Assembly: GCF_001434535.1 (NCBI RefSeq)
Contig: NZ_AYYW01000042.1
Span: 309 to 64,308, forward strand
Direction of reading: 5' to 3'
From: Ligilactobacillus animalis KCTC 3501 = DSM 20602
Lineage (GTDB): Bacteria > Bacillota > Bacilli > Lactobacillales > Lactobacillaceae
DNA length: 64,000 nt
The notes below the pieces were generated by a model that did not search any database, was not told the DNA's origin, and was given only the letters and a program-made list of their open reading frames with translations. Of the stretch, positions 18,119 through 28,842 are shown piece after piece (positions within the stretch are counted from its first letter, which is position 1; each line of letters opens with the position of its first letter). Both the position numbers and the translations under genes were made by a program.

Positions 18119-18427
18119 ATGAAAAGTAATGAAACTTTGAATTTGATCGAAGAGATCACGCGTAAAGATGGCACTAAATATTACGAGATCTCCAATATTC
18201 CGCAAAACGGTCGGGCTGAATTAGCGGCTGTACGGGGATTTATTGAGAGCGTTAGGATCTTACAACTGAATATCCCACGTTCAAGTAGTTTGATCAAGTA
18301 CGAAAAATATATCAATGAAAATTTTGAAATGCCAGCTGAAGATTTTGATCATTTTGAGGAATGGGTCAAAACACCTGAAATGCAAGAAGTTGTAAATACG
18401 ATCTTGCGGGAAAATCATATTGCCTAA
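18119..18427 (+). CDS. Hypothetical protein, 102 residues
   Basis: I do not recognise it. The start ATG 18119 has an excellent ribosome site GGGAGGA, its own -10 sequence and a dedicated terminator, so it is very probably a real gene. The product is soluble, acidic and mostly helical: an N-terminal strand-like region with KYYEISNIP, then helices around 32-50 and 55-100. There is no signal peptide, no membrane segment and no Cys. The size and helical content recall small immunity or regulatory proteins but no motif supports that. Confidence 0.7.
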   Translation: MKSNETLNLIEEITRKDGTKYYEISNIPQNGRAELAAVRGFIESVRILQLNIPRSSSLIKYEKYINENFEMPAEDFDHFEEWVKTPEMQEVVNTILRENHIA

Positions 18428-18436
18428 TTATATATA

Positions 18437-18482
18437 AAAACCAGAGTCAAGAGATGATATTCTCAAAACTCTGGTTTTTATT
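18437..18482 (+). terminator. Terminator after the 102-residue protein gene
   Basis: AAACCAGAGT pairs with ACTCTGGTTT, with an inner GAG/CTC stem, then TTTATTTT. Confidence 0.9.
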
Positions 18483-18584
18483 TTATCTTTAATATTTTAT
18501 ATATTAGTAAAATGTTAATTAAAGTCTCAATTAATTCTTAAAATTCAATTATACACCTTGTGGGAGTGAGTATCAAACAAAAAA

Positions 18585-18704
18585 CCTGTAAAAATACGGA
18601 TATTTTTAAATATCTTAACAGAATGTTATATATTTTTTTGTTAAAAATACAGGGTATATTTTTAATGTTTTTTACATTGATATGTTATTATGTATACAGG
18701 ATAT
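18585..18704 (+). promoter_or_regulatory. Glycogen operon promoter region with repeated ATACAGG-like elements
   Basis: The 254-bp gap before glgB holds three related near-dyads: ATACGGATAT (18594-18603), ATACAGGGTAT (18647-18657) and ATACAGGATAT (18694-18704), plus an inverted CCTGTA at 18585-18590. A possible promoter is TTTACA (18671-18676) with TATACA (18693-18698), spacing 16, so the third copy would overlap the -10. These look like sites for a sugar-responsive regulator, by inference. Confidence 0.4.
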
Positions 18705-18736
18705 GTGTTAATTATTTTGATAAGGAGGAAAGAGGA

Positions 18737-20746
18737 ATGACCGCTGGTTTTGATTTGTCTCAGGAAATGGAAACGTTTGCCCGAGGCGAAAATTTTCATG
18801 CGCAAACTTTTTTGGGGGCACATCCAGCTGCAGAAGCGGGATATGTCTTTCGCGTGTGGGCCCCAAAAGCTCAACAAATTTGGCTAGTTGGTGAGTTTAA
18901 TGATTGGGAAGAAGATCTACCAATGAAGTTGGGAGATCATGGTATTTGGAGTGCGGTGGCTCCCAATGCCAAACGTGGCCAAATGTACAAATTTAAAGTC
19001 AAACAACATGATGGGCGTATCGTATATAAGATCGATCCATTTGCCTTTCGCTTTGAAGAACGTCCAAATGATGCTTCGATCATCTATGATATTCCAGAAT
19101 ATAAATGGCATGATGGACTATGGCGCGGACGTCATAAACGTTCGAATTACTTTGAACGTCCAATGAACATTTATGAGATCCATCCCGGTTCATGGAAGTC
19201 ACATGCTGATGGTACCCCGTATACGATCGGTGATCTAACAAAAGAGTTGATCCCATACTTAAAGAAAATGAATTATACCCATGTTGAATTTATGCCTTTA
19301 ATGGAACATCCCTTAGGTGCTTCTTGGGGGTATCAATTGATCGGGTATTTTGCGGTCAGTTCCGCTTATGGAACTCCTGAAGAATTCCAAGCATTCGTTG
19401 ATGCATGTCATAAAGAAAATATCGGAGTGATCGTGGATTGGGTCCCAGGTCATTTTTGTATCAATGATGATACCTTGCCATATTACGATGGGACGCCGAC
19501 TTTTGAATATGAAGATCCCGATCGCGCCAAAAATATCGGTTGGGGTTCGCAAAACTTTGACTTGGGCAAACCAGAAGTTCAATCCTTCTTGCTTTCAAGT
19601 GCCTTTTTCTGGATCGAAAAATTCCATCTAGATGGTTTACGGGTCGATGCGGTCTCCAATATGATCTATCTGGATTATGATGAAGGTCCTTGGAAACCAA
19701 ACATTTATGGTGGAAACAGAAATTTAGAGGGTTGGCACTTTTTGCGCAAGTTGAACAAAGAAGTCAAGTTTGCGCATCCTAAGGTGATCTTGATTGCTGA
19801 AGAAAGTTCGGCTGGGACGAAAGTGACGGGCATGTTAGAAGAAGATTCATTAGGCTTTGATTACAAGTGGAATATGGGCTGGATGAATGATGTCTTGAAC
19901 TTTTATCAAATGGATCCACTCTTTAGAGGAGATCACTTAGATATGTTGACCTTTTCTTGGATGTATCGCTTATCGGAAAATTATATTTTGCCATTATCTC
20001 ATGATGAAGTCGTTCATGGTAAGAAGAGCCTGTTGCACAAAATGTGGGGTGGGGATCGCTACAAGCAATTTGCCCAACTTAGGAATTTACTCACTTATCA
20101 AATAACACACCCCGGAAAAAAATTACTCTTTATGGGGGGCGAATTTGGTCAATTTATCGAATGGCGCTACTACGAAGGGTTGACTTGGGATAGTTTAGAT
20201 GACGAACTGAATAAGAAAATGCAACATTTCACAGCTAAACTCAATGAATTTTATCGTGAACACCGTGCGCTATGGGAGTTAGAGGATAAAGAAGAGAGTT
20301 TAGAAGTGATCGATGCTAATAACAAGACGGCGACCATCTTGAGTTTTATTCGCCATGGCAAGCGGAAGAAAGATTTCTTAGTGGTGGTCATGAATCTCAC
20401 CACGATCGAGCAACAAAACTTCGAGATCGGCGTACCCTATCCAGGGAGTTATCGTGAAGTTTGGAACACGGAAATGGAAGAATTCGGTGGGACTTGGACT
20501 AAACATAACCCATTGGCTAAGACGAAAGAAAAAGTCTTTAAGAACTATGATCAAGTGATCAGCTTAACGGTTCCGGCTCTAGGCGTCGTGATCTTAAAAC
20601 CAGAAGATGTGAATTTGCGCTACATCAACAAGAAATATCTCGAACCTAAAGAACCAAAGAAAGTTAAAGCAAAAACAGTCGCTAAAAAGCAAAAACAACA
20701 AGCTAAGGGAGGTAAAGGACGTCAGGTGAAGCGTCCGAAAAAATAA
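18737..20746 (+). CDS. glgB: 1,4-alpha-glucan branching enzyme
   Basis: Makes alpha-1,6 branches in glycogen. Order: N-terminal CBM48-type beta domain (about 35-130), GH13 barrel, C-terminal beta domain. DGLRVDA carries nucleophile Asp304, IAEES near 353-357 the acid/base Glu, and SHDEVVHG the third acid. A Lys-rich tail of about 30 residues ends the protein. ATG 18737 follows AAGGAGGAAAGAGG; the frame is open for 59 more codons upstream, but that part is AT-rich promoter DNA. 669 residues. The stop overlaps the glgC ATG by one base. First gene of a six-gene glycogen operon. Confidence 0.96.
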   Translation: MTAGFDLSQEMETFARGENFHAQTFLGAHPAAEAGYVFRVWAPKAQQIWLVGEFNDWEEDLPMKLGDHGIWSAVAPNAKRGQMYKFKVKQHDGRIVYKIDPFAFRFEERPNDASIIYDIPEYKWHDGLWRGRHKRSNYFERPMNIYEIHPGSWKSHADGTPYTIGDLTKELIPYLKKMNYTHVEFMPLMEHPLGASWGYQLIGYFAVSSAYGTPEEFQAFVDACHKENIGVIVDWVPGHFCINDDTLPYYDGTPTFEYEDPDRAKNIGWGSQNFDLGKPEVQSFLLSSAFFWIEKFHLDGLRVDAVSNMIYLDYDEGPWKPNIYGGNRNLEGWHFLRKLNKEVKFAHPKVILIAEESSAGTKVTGMLEEDSLGFDYKWNMGWMNDVLNFYQMDPLFRGDHLDMLTFSWMYRLSENYILPLSHDEVVHGKKSLLHKMWGGDRYKQFAQLRNLLTYQITHPGKKLLFMGGEFGQFIEWRYYEGLTWDSLDDELNKKMQHFTAKLNEFYREHRALWELEDKEESLEVIDANNKTATILSFIRHGKRKKDFLVVVMNLTTIEQQNFEIGVPYPGSYREVWNTEMEEFGGTWTKHNPLAKTKEKVFKNYDQVISLTVPALGVVILKPEDVNLRYINKKYLEPKEPKKVKAKTVAKKQKQQAKGGKGRQVKRPKK

Positions 20747-21888
20747 TGAAAAACGAAATGTTAGCAATGATCTTAGCTGGTGGTAAGGGTACCAGACTAG
20801 GGAAATTAACGCAAAATATCGCTAAACCCGCCGTACCGTTTGGGGGACGGTATCGTATCATCGATTTTACTTTGAGTAACTGTGTCAATTCAGGGATCAA
20901 AAATATTGGGGTCGTGACCCAATATCAACCGCTCGTTTTAAATAATCATATCGGTAATGGTGCTAGTTGGGGCTTGGATCGTTTGGATTCTGGGGTCACG
21001 ATCTTGCAACCTTATTCAAATAATGAGGGTTCTAAGTGGTTTGAAGGTACCTCACATGCAATTTACCAAAATATCGACTACATTGATTCAATGGACCCAG
21101 AGTATCTCTTAGTTCTCTCAGGTGATCATATCTACAAGATGGATTATGAAGATATGTTAGCTAAACACAAAAAGAGCAATGCAACTCTCAGTGTGGCCGT
21201 GATCGATGTTCCTTGGGATGAAGCTAGTCGTTTTGGAATCATGAATACCGACGAAAATGACCGGATCATTGAATTTGAAGAAAAACCCGAAAAGCCAAAG
21301 AGCAACCACGCTTCAATGGGGATCTATATCTTTACTTGGGCTCGTTTGCGCGATGTCTTGTTGAATAGTTTCAAAAAAGACGTTGATATGTATGATTTTG
21401 GTAAAAACGTTATTCCATTTTACATTAAAAGTGGCGATAATGTGCAGGCTTATCACTTCTCAGGTTACTGGAAAGATGTTGGGACGATCGATTCTTTATG
21501 GACGACCAACATGGAATTTATCGACAATGAAGGCGATCTAGATGTGCGCGACAAGACGTGGCCGATCTATTCGAAAAATCCGATCGCACCACCGCAATTC
21601 ATCACTAACACTGCACGCGTTAAAAACTCGATGATCGTGGATGGTTGCTTTATCTCAGGTAGGATCGATCACAGTATTTTAGCAGCTAATGTACAAGTCA
21701 AAGAAGGCTCAGTCGTGAAGGATAGTGTTGTGATGACGGGCGCTTCGATCGGTAAAAATGTGATCATCAACCGTGCGATCATCGGTGAAAATGCAATTAT
21801 TGGTGATGGTTCTGTGATCGACGGAACTGATGAGATCGCAGTCGTAGGCAATTCAGAAGTATTAGGGGTGACAATTAATGAAGGCTAA
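20746..21888 (+). CDS. glgC: Glucose-1-phosphate adenylyltransferase, catalytic subunit
   Basis: Makes ADP-glucose, the donor for glycogen. The nucleotidyltransferase loop AGGKGTRLG (residues 11-19) is complete, and a left-handed beta-helix follows at the C-terminus (from about 290, with repeated hexapeptides). 380 residues, normal for Firmicute GlgC. It overlaps glgB by one base and glgD by 11 bp. In Firmicutes GlgC works with GlgD as a heterotetramer. Confidence 0.96.
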   Translation: MKNEMLAMILAGGKGTRLGKLTQNIAKPAVPFGGRYRIIDFTLSNCVNSGIKNIGVVTQYQPLVLNNHIGNGASWGLDRLDSGVTILQPYSNNEGSKWFEGTSHAIYQNIDYIDSMDPEYLLVLSGDHIYKMDYEDMLAKHKKSNATLSVAVIDVPWDEASRFGIMNTDENDRIIEFEEKPEKPKSNHASMGIYIFTWARLRDVLLNSFKKDVDMYDFGKNVIPFYIKSGDNVQAYHFSGYWKDVGTIDSLWTTNMEFIDNEGDLDVRDKTWPIYSKNPIAPPQFITNTARVKNSMIVDGCFISGRIDHSILAANVQVKEGSVVKDSVVMTGASIGKNVIINRAIIGENAIIGDGSVIDGTDEIAVVGNSEVLGVTINEG

Positions 21889-23029
21889 TAAGATGTGTGC
21901 GATTTTAGGTAATGAGCATGAATATAACGGGTTATTGCCATTAACGGCAAATCGCCCACTCTCTACACTTTATTTTGATTGTAAATATCGGATCATGGAC
22001 TTTGCACTATCAAGTGCTGTCAATGCCAATATCAGGACAGTTTACATGATCTTAAATGACGGGCGCTTTAAGTCAGTTTTTGATCATTTAGGTGGTAGTC
22101 GTGAATGGGGCTTGGATAGCATCGGGAGTTACCAATATCTTGGCTTTTATCAAAATATCTTACGTAAAAAAGTTGAAGGTAAACCATATTTTAGTGATAT
22201 GATCGGCTTTTTGAAGAAATCAAAATCAGAATATACGGTTTTCTTTGGCAATAAGATGTTATGTAATGTCGACTTGCGTTCGATCTTGGATGTTCATCAA
22301 GCTCACGATAGCAAGATCACGGTCGTCTTTAAACGGGTACCTAAAGAAAAGATAGCGCCCGATGATTGCATTTTGACGCTTGAAGACGATAATAGAGTTA
22401 AGCAAGCAGATATTTTCAGCGAGCTTGATGAAGCTTCTGACCTTTACAACTTATCGATGAGCATCTTTTTAGTCAAAACTGATTGGTTGATCGATCTGTT
22501 ACACAAGGGTCAAAATGCAGGTGCACCAGCAAGTGTGCAGGAATTATTGAACCGTGAGATGACACGGACCAACACACGTGCTTACGAATATACGGGTTAC
22601 TTGAGCAATATTTATGACATCAAGAGCTACTATGATGCCAACATGGATATGCTTGATCCAGAGCATTTCAACACTTTGTTGTTCTCCAGTCAGCGTGTGA
22701 TCACTCGGACTAAAAACGAAGTGGCGACCCACTTTTACGATTCTTCTGATGTCAACTCCAGTCAATTTGCGACTGGCTGTGTCATCAAAGGTAAAGTCGA
22801 TCGCAGTTTGGTCTCACGACGGACTACGATCGAAGAGGGTGCGCGTGTCAAAGATTCTGTGATCATGAGTAATGCGCAGATCAAACGCGGAGCTAAGTTG
22901 CAATATGCGATCTTAGATAAAAACGTTGAAGTAGAAGCTGGCGTCACCATTCAAGGAACACCTGAAAATCCAGTTGTGATCACAAAAGATAGTCATATTG
23001 TGGCAGATATCTACGGGGGCGAAAACTAG
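21878..23029 (+). CDS. glgD: GlgD, non-catalytic ADP-glucose pyrophosphorylase subunit
   Basis: GlgC-like protein of 383 residues in which the catalytic GGxGTRL loop is absent: the matching N-terminal region reads [17 protein letters not shown]. The fold, including [18 protein letters not shown] and the C-terminal beta-helix, is kept. Firmicute GlgD proteins of this kind have little activity alone and modulate GlgC. The glgC and glgA genes overlap it on both sides (11 bp and 1 bp), which fits stoichiometric assembly. Confidence 0.95.
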   Translation: MKANKMCAILGNEHEYNGLLPLTANRPLSTLYFDCKYRIMDFALSSAVNANIRTVYMILNDGRFKSVFDHLGGSREWGLDSIGSYQYLGFYQNILRKKVEGKPYFSDMIGFLKKSKSEYTVFFGNKMLCNVDLRSILDVHQAHDSKITVVFKRVPKEKIAPDDCILTLEDDNRVKQADIFSELDEASDLYNLSMSIFLVKTDWLIDLLHKGQNAGAPASVQELLNREMTRTNTRAYEYTGYLSNIYDIKSYYDANMDMLDPEHFNTLLFSSQRVITRTKNEVATHFYDSSDVNSSQFATGCVIKGKVDRSLVSRRTTIEEGARVKDSVIMSNAQIKRGAKLQYAILDKNVEVEAGVTIQGTPENPVVITKDSHIVADIYGGEN

Positions 23030-24462
23030 TGAAGATCTTATTTACCGCAGCGGAATGCGCACCATTTTTTAAAACGGGGGGTCTCGGTGATGTGGCCGGG
23101 GCGTTACCTAAGAGCATGGCTAAAAAGGGCAATGAAGTTAAAGTCTTTTTACCTTTTTACACAAAAATGCCAGAAAAATATCAGTCACAGTTGACTGATC
23201 TCTTTAATTTTTATGTTGCTGTTGGTTGGCGCAATGAGTATTGTGGTGTCAAAGTTTTAGAATTAGACGGGGTCGAATATTATTTCTTAGATAACAAGTA
23301 TTATTTTGATCGCCCTGATCTTTATGGCTATTACGATGATGGCGAACGTTTTGCTTTCTTCCAACAAGCCGTGATCGAATTGATGGGGCGGATCAATTAT
23401 ATTCCTGACATCTTACATGTCAATGACTATCATACTGCCTTTATTCCTTTCTTGTTACGGGAAAAATACGGTTGGATCGAAGCATTCAGCCGCATTGCAA
23501 CTGTGCTTACGATCCACAACCTTGAATTTCAAGGGCAGTATGGGCGTGAAGTTTTGCCTGAACTCTTTGGCATGTCGACTAAACGCTACGATGATGGAAC
23601 GATCCAAATGGGCACAGCCGTAAACTTTATGAAAGCAGGTATTTTTTATTCTGATCGGGTCAATACGGTCAGTCCATCTTATGCCGCTGAGATCCAGACG
23701 CCTGAATTTGGATGTGGCTTAGATGAAGTTTTACGGATGGTCAATTACAAGCTCTCAGGTATCTTGAATGGGATCGATTATGATACTTTTGATCCTAAGA
23801 CTGATAAGGCATTGCCGTATAAATTCGACCGTAAGAACTTAAAGGGTAAAGCTAAAAATAAGGCTGCTTTGCAAAAGAAATTTGGGTTGCCAGTCAGAAA
23901 AGATGTCCCATTGATCGGGGTCGTCAGTCGCTTGACTTATCAAAAGGGCTTTCAGTTGGTAGTCCAAGAGATGGCAAATTTGATGCAATTTGACGTCCAA
24001 TTTGTCTTGTTGGGCACCGGATATGAGAATTTTGAGCATGACTTTACTTATTTTGCAGGACGTTATCCAGATAAATGCAGCGTCAGCATCGACTTTGATG
24101 TTAATTTAGCTCAGCAGATCTATGCTGGCTGTGACATGTTCTTGATGCCATCTGCTTTTGAACCATGTGGATTATCACAATTGATCTCAATGCGTTACGG
24201 TACTTTGCCGATCGTTCATCAGATCGGGGGGTTACGTGACAGTGTGTGGGCTTATAATCCAATTGAACAGGTCGGGACCGGCTTTGGTTTTGAGAAATTC
24301 TCTTCATTTTGGATGATGGAAGAGATCAAGTTGGCGCTTAGCGTTTACAATGATCAACAAAAGGTTTGGCAAAAGATGATGCGCATTGCAATGGAATCAG
24401 ATTTTAGTTGGGATAGTGCAAGTCAAAATTATTTGGACTTGTATACACAGATTTTAAGATAG
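23029..24462 (+). CDS. glgA: Glycogen synthase (ADP-glucose)
   Basis: GT5 glucosyltransferase that elongates alpha-1,4 chains from ADP-glucose. KTGGLGD (15-21) binds the donor diphosphate, and the C-terminal half has the conserved PSAFEPCGLSQL region near residue 377. 477 residues, normal. The start is GTG 23029, overlapping the glgD stop TAG by one base. Confidence 0.96.
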   Translation: MKILFTAAECAPFFKTGGLGDVAGALPKSMAKKGNEVKVFLPFYTKMPEKYQSQLTDLFNFYVAVGWRNEYCGVKVLELDGVEYYFLDNKYYFDRPDLYGYYDDGERFAFFQQAVIELMGRINYIPDILHVNDYHTAFIPFLLREKYGWIEAFSRIATVLTIHNLEFQGQYGREVLPELFGMSTKRYDDGTIQMGTAVNFMKAGIFYSDRVNTVSPSYAAEIQTPEFGCGLDEVLRMVNYKLSGILNGIDYDTFDPKTDKALPYKFDRKNLKGKAKNKAALQKKFGLPVRKDVPLIGVVSRLTYQKGFQLVVQEMANLMQFDVQFVLLGTGYENFEHDFTYFAGRYPDKCSVSIDFDVNLAQQIYAGCDMFLMPSAFEPCGLSQLISMRYGTLPIVHQIGGLRDSVWAYNPIEQVGTGFGFEKFSSFWMMEEIKLALSVYNDQQKVWQKMMRIAMESDFSWDSASQNYLDLYTQILR

Positions 24463-24507
24463 TCGCAAGGAGTTTGTCAGCTATCGGTTTATAAGGGAGG
24501 ATACTTA

Positions 24508-26940
24508 ATGAAAATCACACAGGAGCGTTTTGTACGCGAGTTTAAGAAGCAATTAGCCGAGAAGTTTGCTTTAGATGTCAAAGATGCTGCTCCGATCGAG
24601 TTGTATCAGACTTTAGTTTCAGTGGTCAAATCCGGTTACTCCGAAATTTGGCGTAATACTTGGAAGAGTTATGTCAAAAATGACCAAAAGCAAGTTTATT
24701 ATTTTTCGATCGAATTTTTACCAGGTCGTTTATTAAAGAGCAATCTTTTGAACATGGGTTGGTACGATGTGGTCGATAAAGGCTTAAAGCAAATGGGACT
24801 TAGTCTGGATAAGATCTCGGAGTCTGAAGTTGATATGGCACTTGGCAACGGGGGCTTAGGTCGTTTAGCTTCTTGCTTTATGGACGCTTTAGCTTCAGAT
24901 GGCTTACCAGGTAATGGAAATGGTATCCGCTATAAATATGGCTTGTTCAAGCAAAAATTTGTTGATGGTTACCAGATCGAGTTACCAAATGAATGGCTGA
25001 CTGACGGTAACAATTGGGCTGTAGCACGTGAAAGTAAAGCGGTCGACGTTTTGATGGGTGGTCAAGTCCACTTGATCGATAATGGTAAATATTTAGAAGC
25101 GATCTATGAAGGGGCCGATGTGATCAAGGCTGTCCCTTATGACACGGGGATCGTCGGTTATCGCAATGATCACGTTAATACGATGCGCCTTTGGGATGCT
25201 CAGATCCCAGCTTCTGAAGAAGTTAAATATCCAACGATCGAGGACCGTCGTCGGGTCGAGGATCTGACCTCAGTGCTTTATCCTGATGATTCGAACTACG
25301 AAGGACGTATTTTACGCTTGAAGCAAGAATATTTCTTTACCTCAGCTGGGATCCAAAGTATCATTCGGCACTATAAGAAATATGATCGTCCGTTAAATGA
25401 GATCAGTGAACATATTGCGATCCATATCAATGATACGCATCCAGCTATGTGTGTGGCTGAATTCATGCGGATCTTGCTCGATAAAGAACACATGGATTGG
25501 GATGAAGCTTGGCAACAAACAGTCAAGACGATGAGTTATACTAACCACACGATCATGGATGAAGCTTTGGAAAAATGGCCTGTTGAAATGTTGGCCACAG
25601 TCCAACCACGTATCTTGCAGATCATCCAAGAGATCGATCGGCGCTATGCCTTGGAACTTGAAGGTAAAAAAGATCATGACTTTATCGAACGGACACGGAT
25701 TATCAAAGACGGTATGGTCAAGATGGCTCACTTAGCAATTATTGGTTCACATAGCACTAATGGTGTAGCTAAATTACACACAGAGCTGTTAGAAAATGAT
25801 GTTTTACGTGATTTCTACGAATTGTACCCTGAACGTTTCAATAATAAGACAAATGGGATCACAGTTCGGCATTGGCTCCAAGTAGCTAACCCTGAATTGT
25901 CCAAGACGATCGATCAAACTATCGGAACGGCTTGGCGCTTTGATGCTAAGAAATTACATGAGCTAGAAAAACATGTCGGCGATAAGAAGTTACTAGAAAA
26001 GATCGGTAGAGCTAAACTGGATAATAAGAAAAAGTTAGCAGCCTTTATCAAAGAAGATACCGGGATCGAAGTTTCACCGCATGCGATCTTTGATGTTCAG
26101 ATCAAGCGACTTCACGCTTACAAACGACAATTGCTCAACTTGTTACACATCGTTAAATTGTATCTAGATCTTAAAGATGATCCAAACCGCGATGTTGAAC
26201 CACGGGTATTTATTTTTGGGGCTAAAGCCGCACCAAGTTACCACTATGCAAAGGCAATCATCAAGTGTATCAATGAAGTTGCCAATATGATCAATAACGA
26301 TAAGACGATCAATGATAAGTTAAAAGTTGTCTTCTTGGAAAACTACGGTGTTTCATTGGCAGAAAAAATCATCCCAGCTGCTGATGTGGGTGAACAGATC
26401 TCGACTGCAACTAAGGAAGCTTCAGGGACTTCTAACATGAAGTTGATGTTAAACGGTGCTTTGACAGTGGCGACCTTAGATGGAGCTAACATTGAGATCA
26501 AAGATCATGTTGGTGAAGATAACATCTTTATCTTTGGTTTAACCAAAGATGAAGTTTTAGAATACGAGAAGAATCATCACTACTATGCTGCCGAATACTA
26601 CAATAGCAATCCTGTCATCAAACGTGTCTTAGATGCTTTTGTTGATGGAACGATCCCAAATATTGAAGTTGAAGGGCATGAGATCTATGATTCCTTATTG
26701 CGGGTCAATGATGAATACTTTGTTTTACGTGATTTTGCTTCCTATGTCCAAGCGCAAGAGGCTGTCAGTGAGGCTTACAAAGATAAGCAAAACTGGAACA
26801 AGATGTGTTTGATAAATATTGCCAATGCAGGCTATTTCTCAGCTGATGATACGGTTGAAAAATATGCTAAAGAGATTTGGGATATCAAGCCAAACTCAAC
26901 TGAAATGAGGGGAAAAGCAAAAGATGTATATCCACTTTGA
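24508..26940 (+). CDS. glgP: Glycogen phosphorylase
   Basis: Releases glucose-1-phosphate from glycogen ends. The PLP site is EASGTSNMK with Lys645 as the Schiff-base residue, followed by the conserved LNGALTVATLDGANIE. 810 residues, normal for the bacterial GT35 family. GGGAGGA lies before ATG 24508. Having synthesis and breakdown in one operon suggests the polymer is cycled rather than only stored. The stop overlaps the next gene by 17 bp. Confidence 0.96.
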   Translation: MKITQERFVREFKKQLAEKFALDVKDAAPIELYQTLVSVVKSGYSEIWRNTWKSYVKNDQKQVYYFSIEFLPGRLLKSNLLNMGWYDVVDKGLKQMGLSLDKISESEVDMALGNGGLGRLASCFMDALASDGLPGNGNGIRYKYGLFKQKFVDGYQIELPNEWLTDGNNWAVARESKAVDVLMGGQVHLIDNGKYLEAIYEGADVIKAVPYDTGIVGYRNDHVNTMRLWDAQIPASEEVKYPTIEDRRRVEDLTSVLYPDDSNYEGRILRLKQEYFFTSAGIQSIIRHYKKYDRPLNEISEHIAIHINDTHPAMCVAEFMRILLDKEHMDWDEAWQQTVKTMSYTNHTIMDEALEKWPVEMLATVQPRILQIIQEIDRRYALELEGKKDHDFIERTRIIKDGMVKMAHLAIIGSHSTNGVAKLHTELLENDVLRDFYELYPERFNNKTNGITVRHWLQVANPELSKTIDQTIGTAWRFDAKKLHELEKHVGDKKLLEKIGRAKLDNKKKLAAFIKEDTGIEVSPHAIFDVQIKRLHAYKRQLLNLLHIVKLYLDLKDDPNRDVEPRVFIFGAKAAPSYHYAKAIIKCINEVANMINNDKTINDKLKVVFLENYGVSLAEKIIPAADVGEQISTATKEASGTSNMKLMLNGALTVATLDGANIEIKDHVGEDNIFIFGLTKDEVLEYEKNHHYYAAEYYNSNPVIKRVLDAFVDGTIPNIEVEGHEIYDSLLRVNDEYFVLRDFASYVQAQEAVSEAYKDKQNWNKMCLINIANAGYFSADDTVEKYAKEIWDIKPNSTEMRGKAKDVYPL

Positions 26941-28744
26941 TTCGTGGCAAGAAAAGTATAAAAAACCATTTGGGGCTATCAAAGTCGATCGACCGGTAAA
27001 ATTCATGCTTGAGGCCTATGACGTTGATGTTACCAGTGTTGAACTTTACGTCTATGCTGATGGAAAGTTGATCCCGGAGATCATCGGAATGGAAAATAAG
27101 AGTTCAGGGCGTTATTATACGACTTACATCCCAAGAAAAAGTGGATTATACTTCTATTATTTCAAACTGGTGATCCGGCAAAATGAACATGAACTTGTGC
27201 GCTATTACTGTGCTAATGGTGGTGGTCAGGGACAGTTAACTGAGAGTAGCGAAATATTGGAAAATAATTCTTACCAGCTGACCTGTTATGATAAAACGGT
27301 CAATGCACCTGAATGGTATCAAAATGGGATCTGTTATCAGATCTTTCCCGACCGTTTTTACAATGGAAATCTCGATGGTTACATCGAAGGTAAAAAGCGG
27401 GATACTTTTATCTATGCAACGATCCAAGATGATCCGATGTACATCAGAAATCACGACGGCAGTATTGCCCGCTGGGATTTCTATGGTGGAAATCTCAAAG
27501 GGATCATTAAAAAGATCCCGTATCTAAAGGAATTAGGTGTCTCGATCATTTATTTGAATCCGATCTTTGAAGCTGCAAGTAATCACCGTTATGATACGAG
27601 TGATTATTTCAAGATCGATCCGATGTTGGGCAATGAAAAAGTCTTTAAAGAATTAGTGACTAAGTTGCATAAAGCTGGGATCCACTTGATCTTAGATGGA
27701 GTCTTCTCGCATGTGGGGCGTAACAGTAAGTACTTTAACTTTAACGGCAACTACGGTGAACATGTTGGAGCTGCGCAGGATAAGAATAGCGAGTATTATC
27801 CGTGGTTTAGTTTTGAACGCTATCCCGACAAGTACCGTTGTTGGTGGGGCAATGCCGATCTCCCAGTTGTAGATAAGAACAACCCGCAATTTCAACAGTT
27901 TATCTACGGTGAAAAAGACAGTGTTTTAGCTAAATGGAATCAATTGGGTGTAGATGGTTGGCGGTTAGATGTCGCCGATGAGTTACCTGATCCTTTTATT
28001 GCTAAGATCCGTAAGAATTTAGACGGTTATCGTGACCGATTGTTGTTAGGTGAAGTTTGGGAAGATGCATCTAATAAAGTTGCTTACAGTCAACGTCGCC
28101 ACTATGTCAAGGGTGATGAGTTAGATGGTGTTATGAACTATCCTTTACGCGAAGCGATCTTAGATCTATTGGAGCAAAAGCGTTCCGCTGAGACGATCGC
28201 TAAAGAGATGATGAAATTACGGGAAAATTATCCCCTGGACTTCTATCTAAATTCGCTCAATAATATCGGGACCCATGATACAAAGCGGGTCTTGACCGCT
28301 TTAGGTGGCGATATGACTAAAGTCAAGCGGGCTTTTGAACTACTTTTCATGTTCCCAGGAGTACCATGTATCTATTATGGTGATGAAGCTGGGGTGCCTG
28401 GTGGAACTGATCCAGATAATAGACGCTTTTATCCTTGGGATCGTGAAGATCACGCTCTTTTGGAACATGTACGTTCATTGACGGTTAAACGTCAAGCTGA
28501 ACCCGCTTTGACCAAGGGAGAGTTGACGCTGCTAGCTGGTGAAGGTTTCTTTGGAGTCGGACGCTATCAAGCTGGACGTGAGATAGTCTATCTGTTGAAT
28601 GCCAGTGAAAAACCAAGTATATTCTATACCGATAAATTACAGCGATTCCATGATGAATGGAATCTACGGGCAATGACGACTAAGGCCAATGGTAAAGAAT
28701 TTGGACCGTTTGAAAGCCTCACGCTAACATCTGATAATTGTTAA
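26924..28744 (+). CDS. GH13 alpha-glycosidase (neopullulanase / amylopullulanase type)
   Basis: Hydrolase for alpha-glucans with an N-terminal beta domain (about 1-115), a GH13 barrel starting at NGICYQIFPDRFYNG, and a C-terminal beta domain. DGWRLDVADE gives nucleophile Asp349, LGEVWE gives acid/base Glu377, and NIGTHDTKR holds the third acid. There is no signal peptide, so it is cytosolic. In other lactobacilli the gene at this place in glg operons is called apu or amy and is thought to debranch or trim glycogen or imported maltodextrin. The exact bond preference cannot be read here. 606 residues. Confidence 0.9.
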   Translation: MYIHFDSWQEKYKKPFGAIKVDRPVKFMLEAYDVDVTSVELYVYADGKLIPEIIGMENKSSGRYYTTYIPRKSGLYFYYFKLVIRQNEHELVRYYCANGGGQGQLTESSEILENNSYQLTCYDKTVNAPEWYQNGICYQIFPDRFYNGNLDGYIEGKKRDTFIYATIQDDPMYIRNHDGSIARWDFYGGNLKGIIKKIPYLKELGVSIIYLNPIFEAASNHRYDTSDYFKIDPMLGNEKVFKELVTKLHKAGIHLILDGVFSHVGRNSKYFNFNGNYGEHVGAAQDKNSEYYPWFSFERYPDKYRCWWGNADLPVVDKNNPQFQQFIYGEKDSVLAKWNQLGVDGWRLDVADELPDPFIAKIRKNLDGYRDRLLLGEVWEDASNKVAYSQRRHYVKGDELDGVMNYPLREAILDLLEQKRSAETIAKEMMKLRENYPLDFYLNSLNNIGTHDTKRVLTALGGDMTKVKRAFELLFMFPGVPCIYYGDEAGVPGGTDPDNRRFYPWDREDHALLEHVRSLTVKRQAEPALTKGELTLLAGEGFFGVGRYQAGREIVYLLNASEKPSIFYTDKLQRFHDEWNLRAMTTKANGKEFGPFESLTLTSDNC

Positions 28745-28746
28745 AT

Positions 28747-28790
28747 AAAAATAGTGTTTAGGAGCGAGTTCTTCTAGACACTATTTTTTT
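28747..28790 (+). terminator. Terminator of the glycogen operon
   Basis: AAAATAGTGT pairs with ACACTATTTT; the stem continues inward with G-T pairs for about nine more. Seven T follow. Confidence 0.92.
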
Positions 28791-28842
28791 GTGATCGTGG
28801 TATTTTTTATAGTTCGTTCTGTGTGTTGAATACGCTTGTTTT

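Noticed and set aside
18560-18736. A 59-residue N-terminal extension of GlgB with hydrophobic stretches
   Set aside because: The ribosome site AAGGAGG is before ATG 18737 and the family starts there; the extension is promoter DNA.
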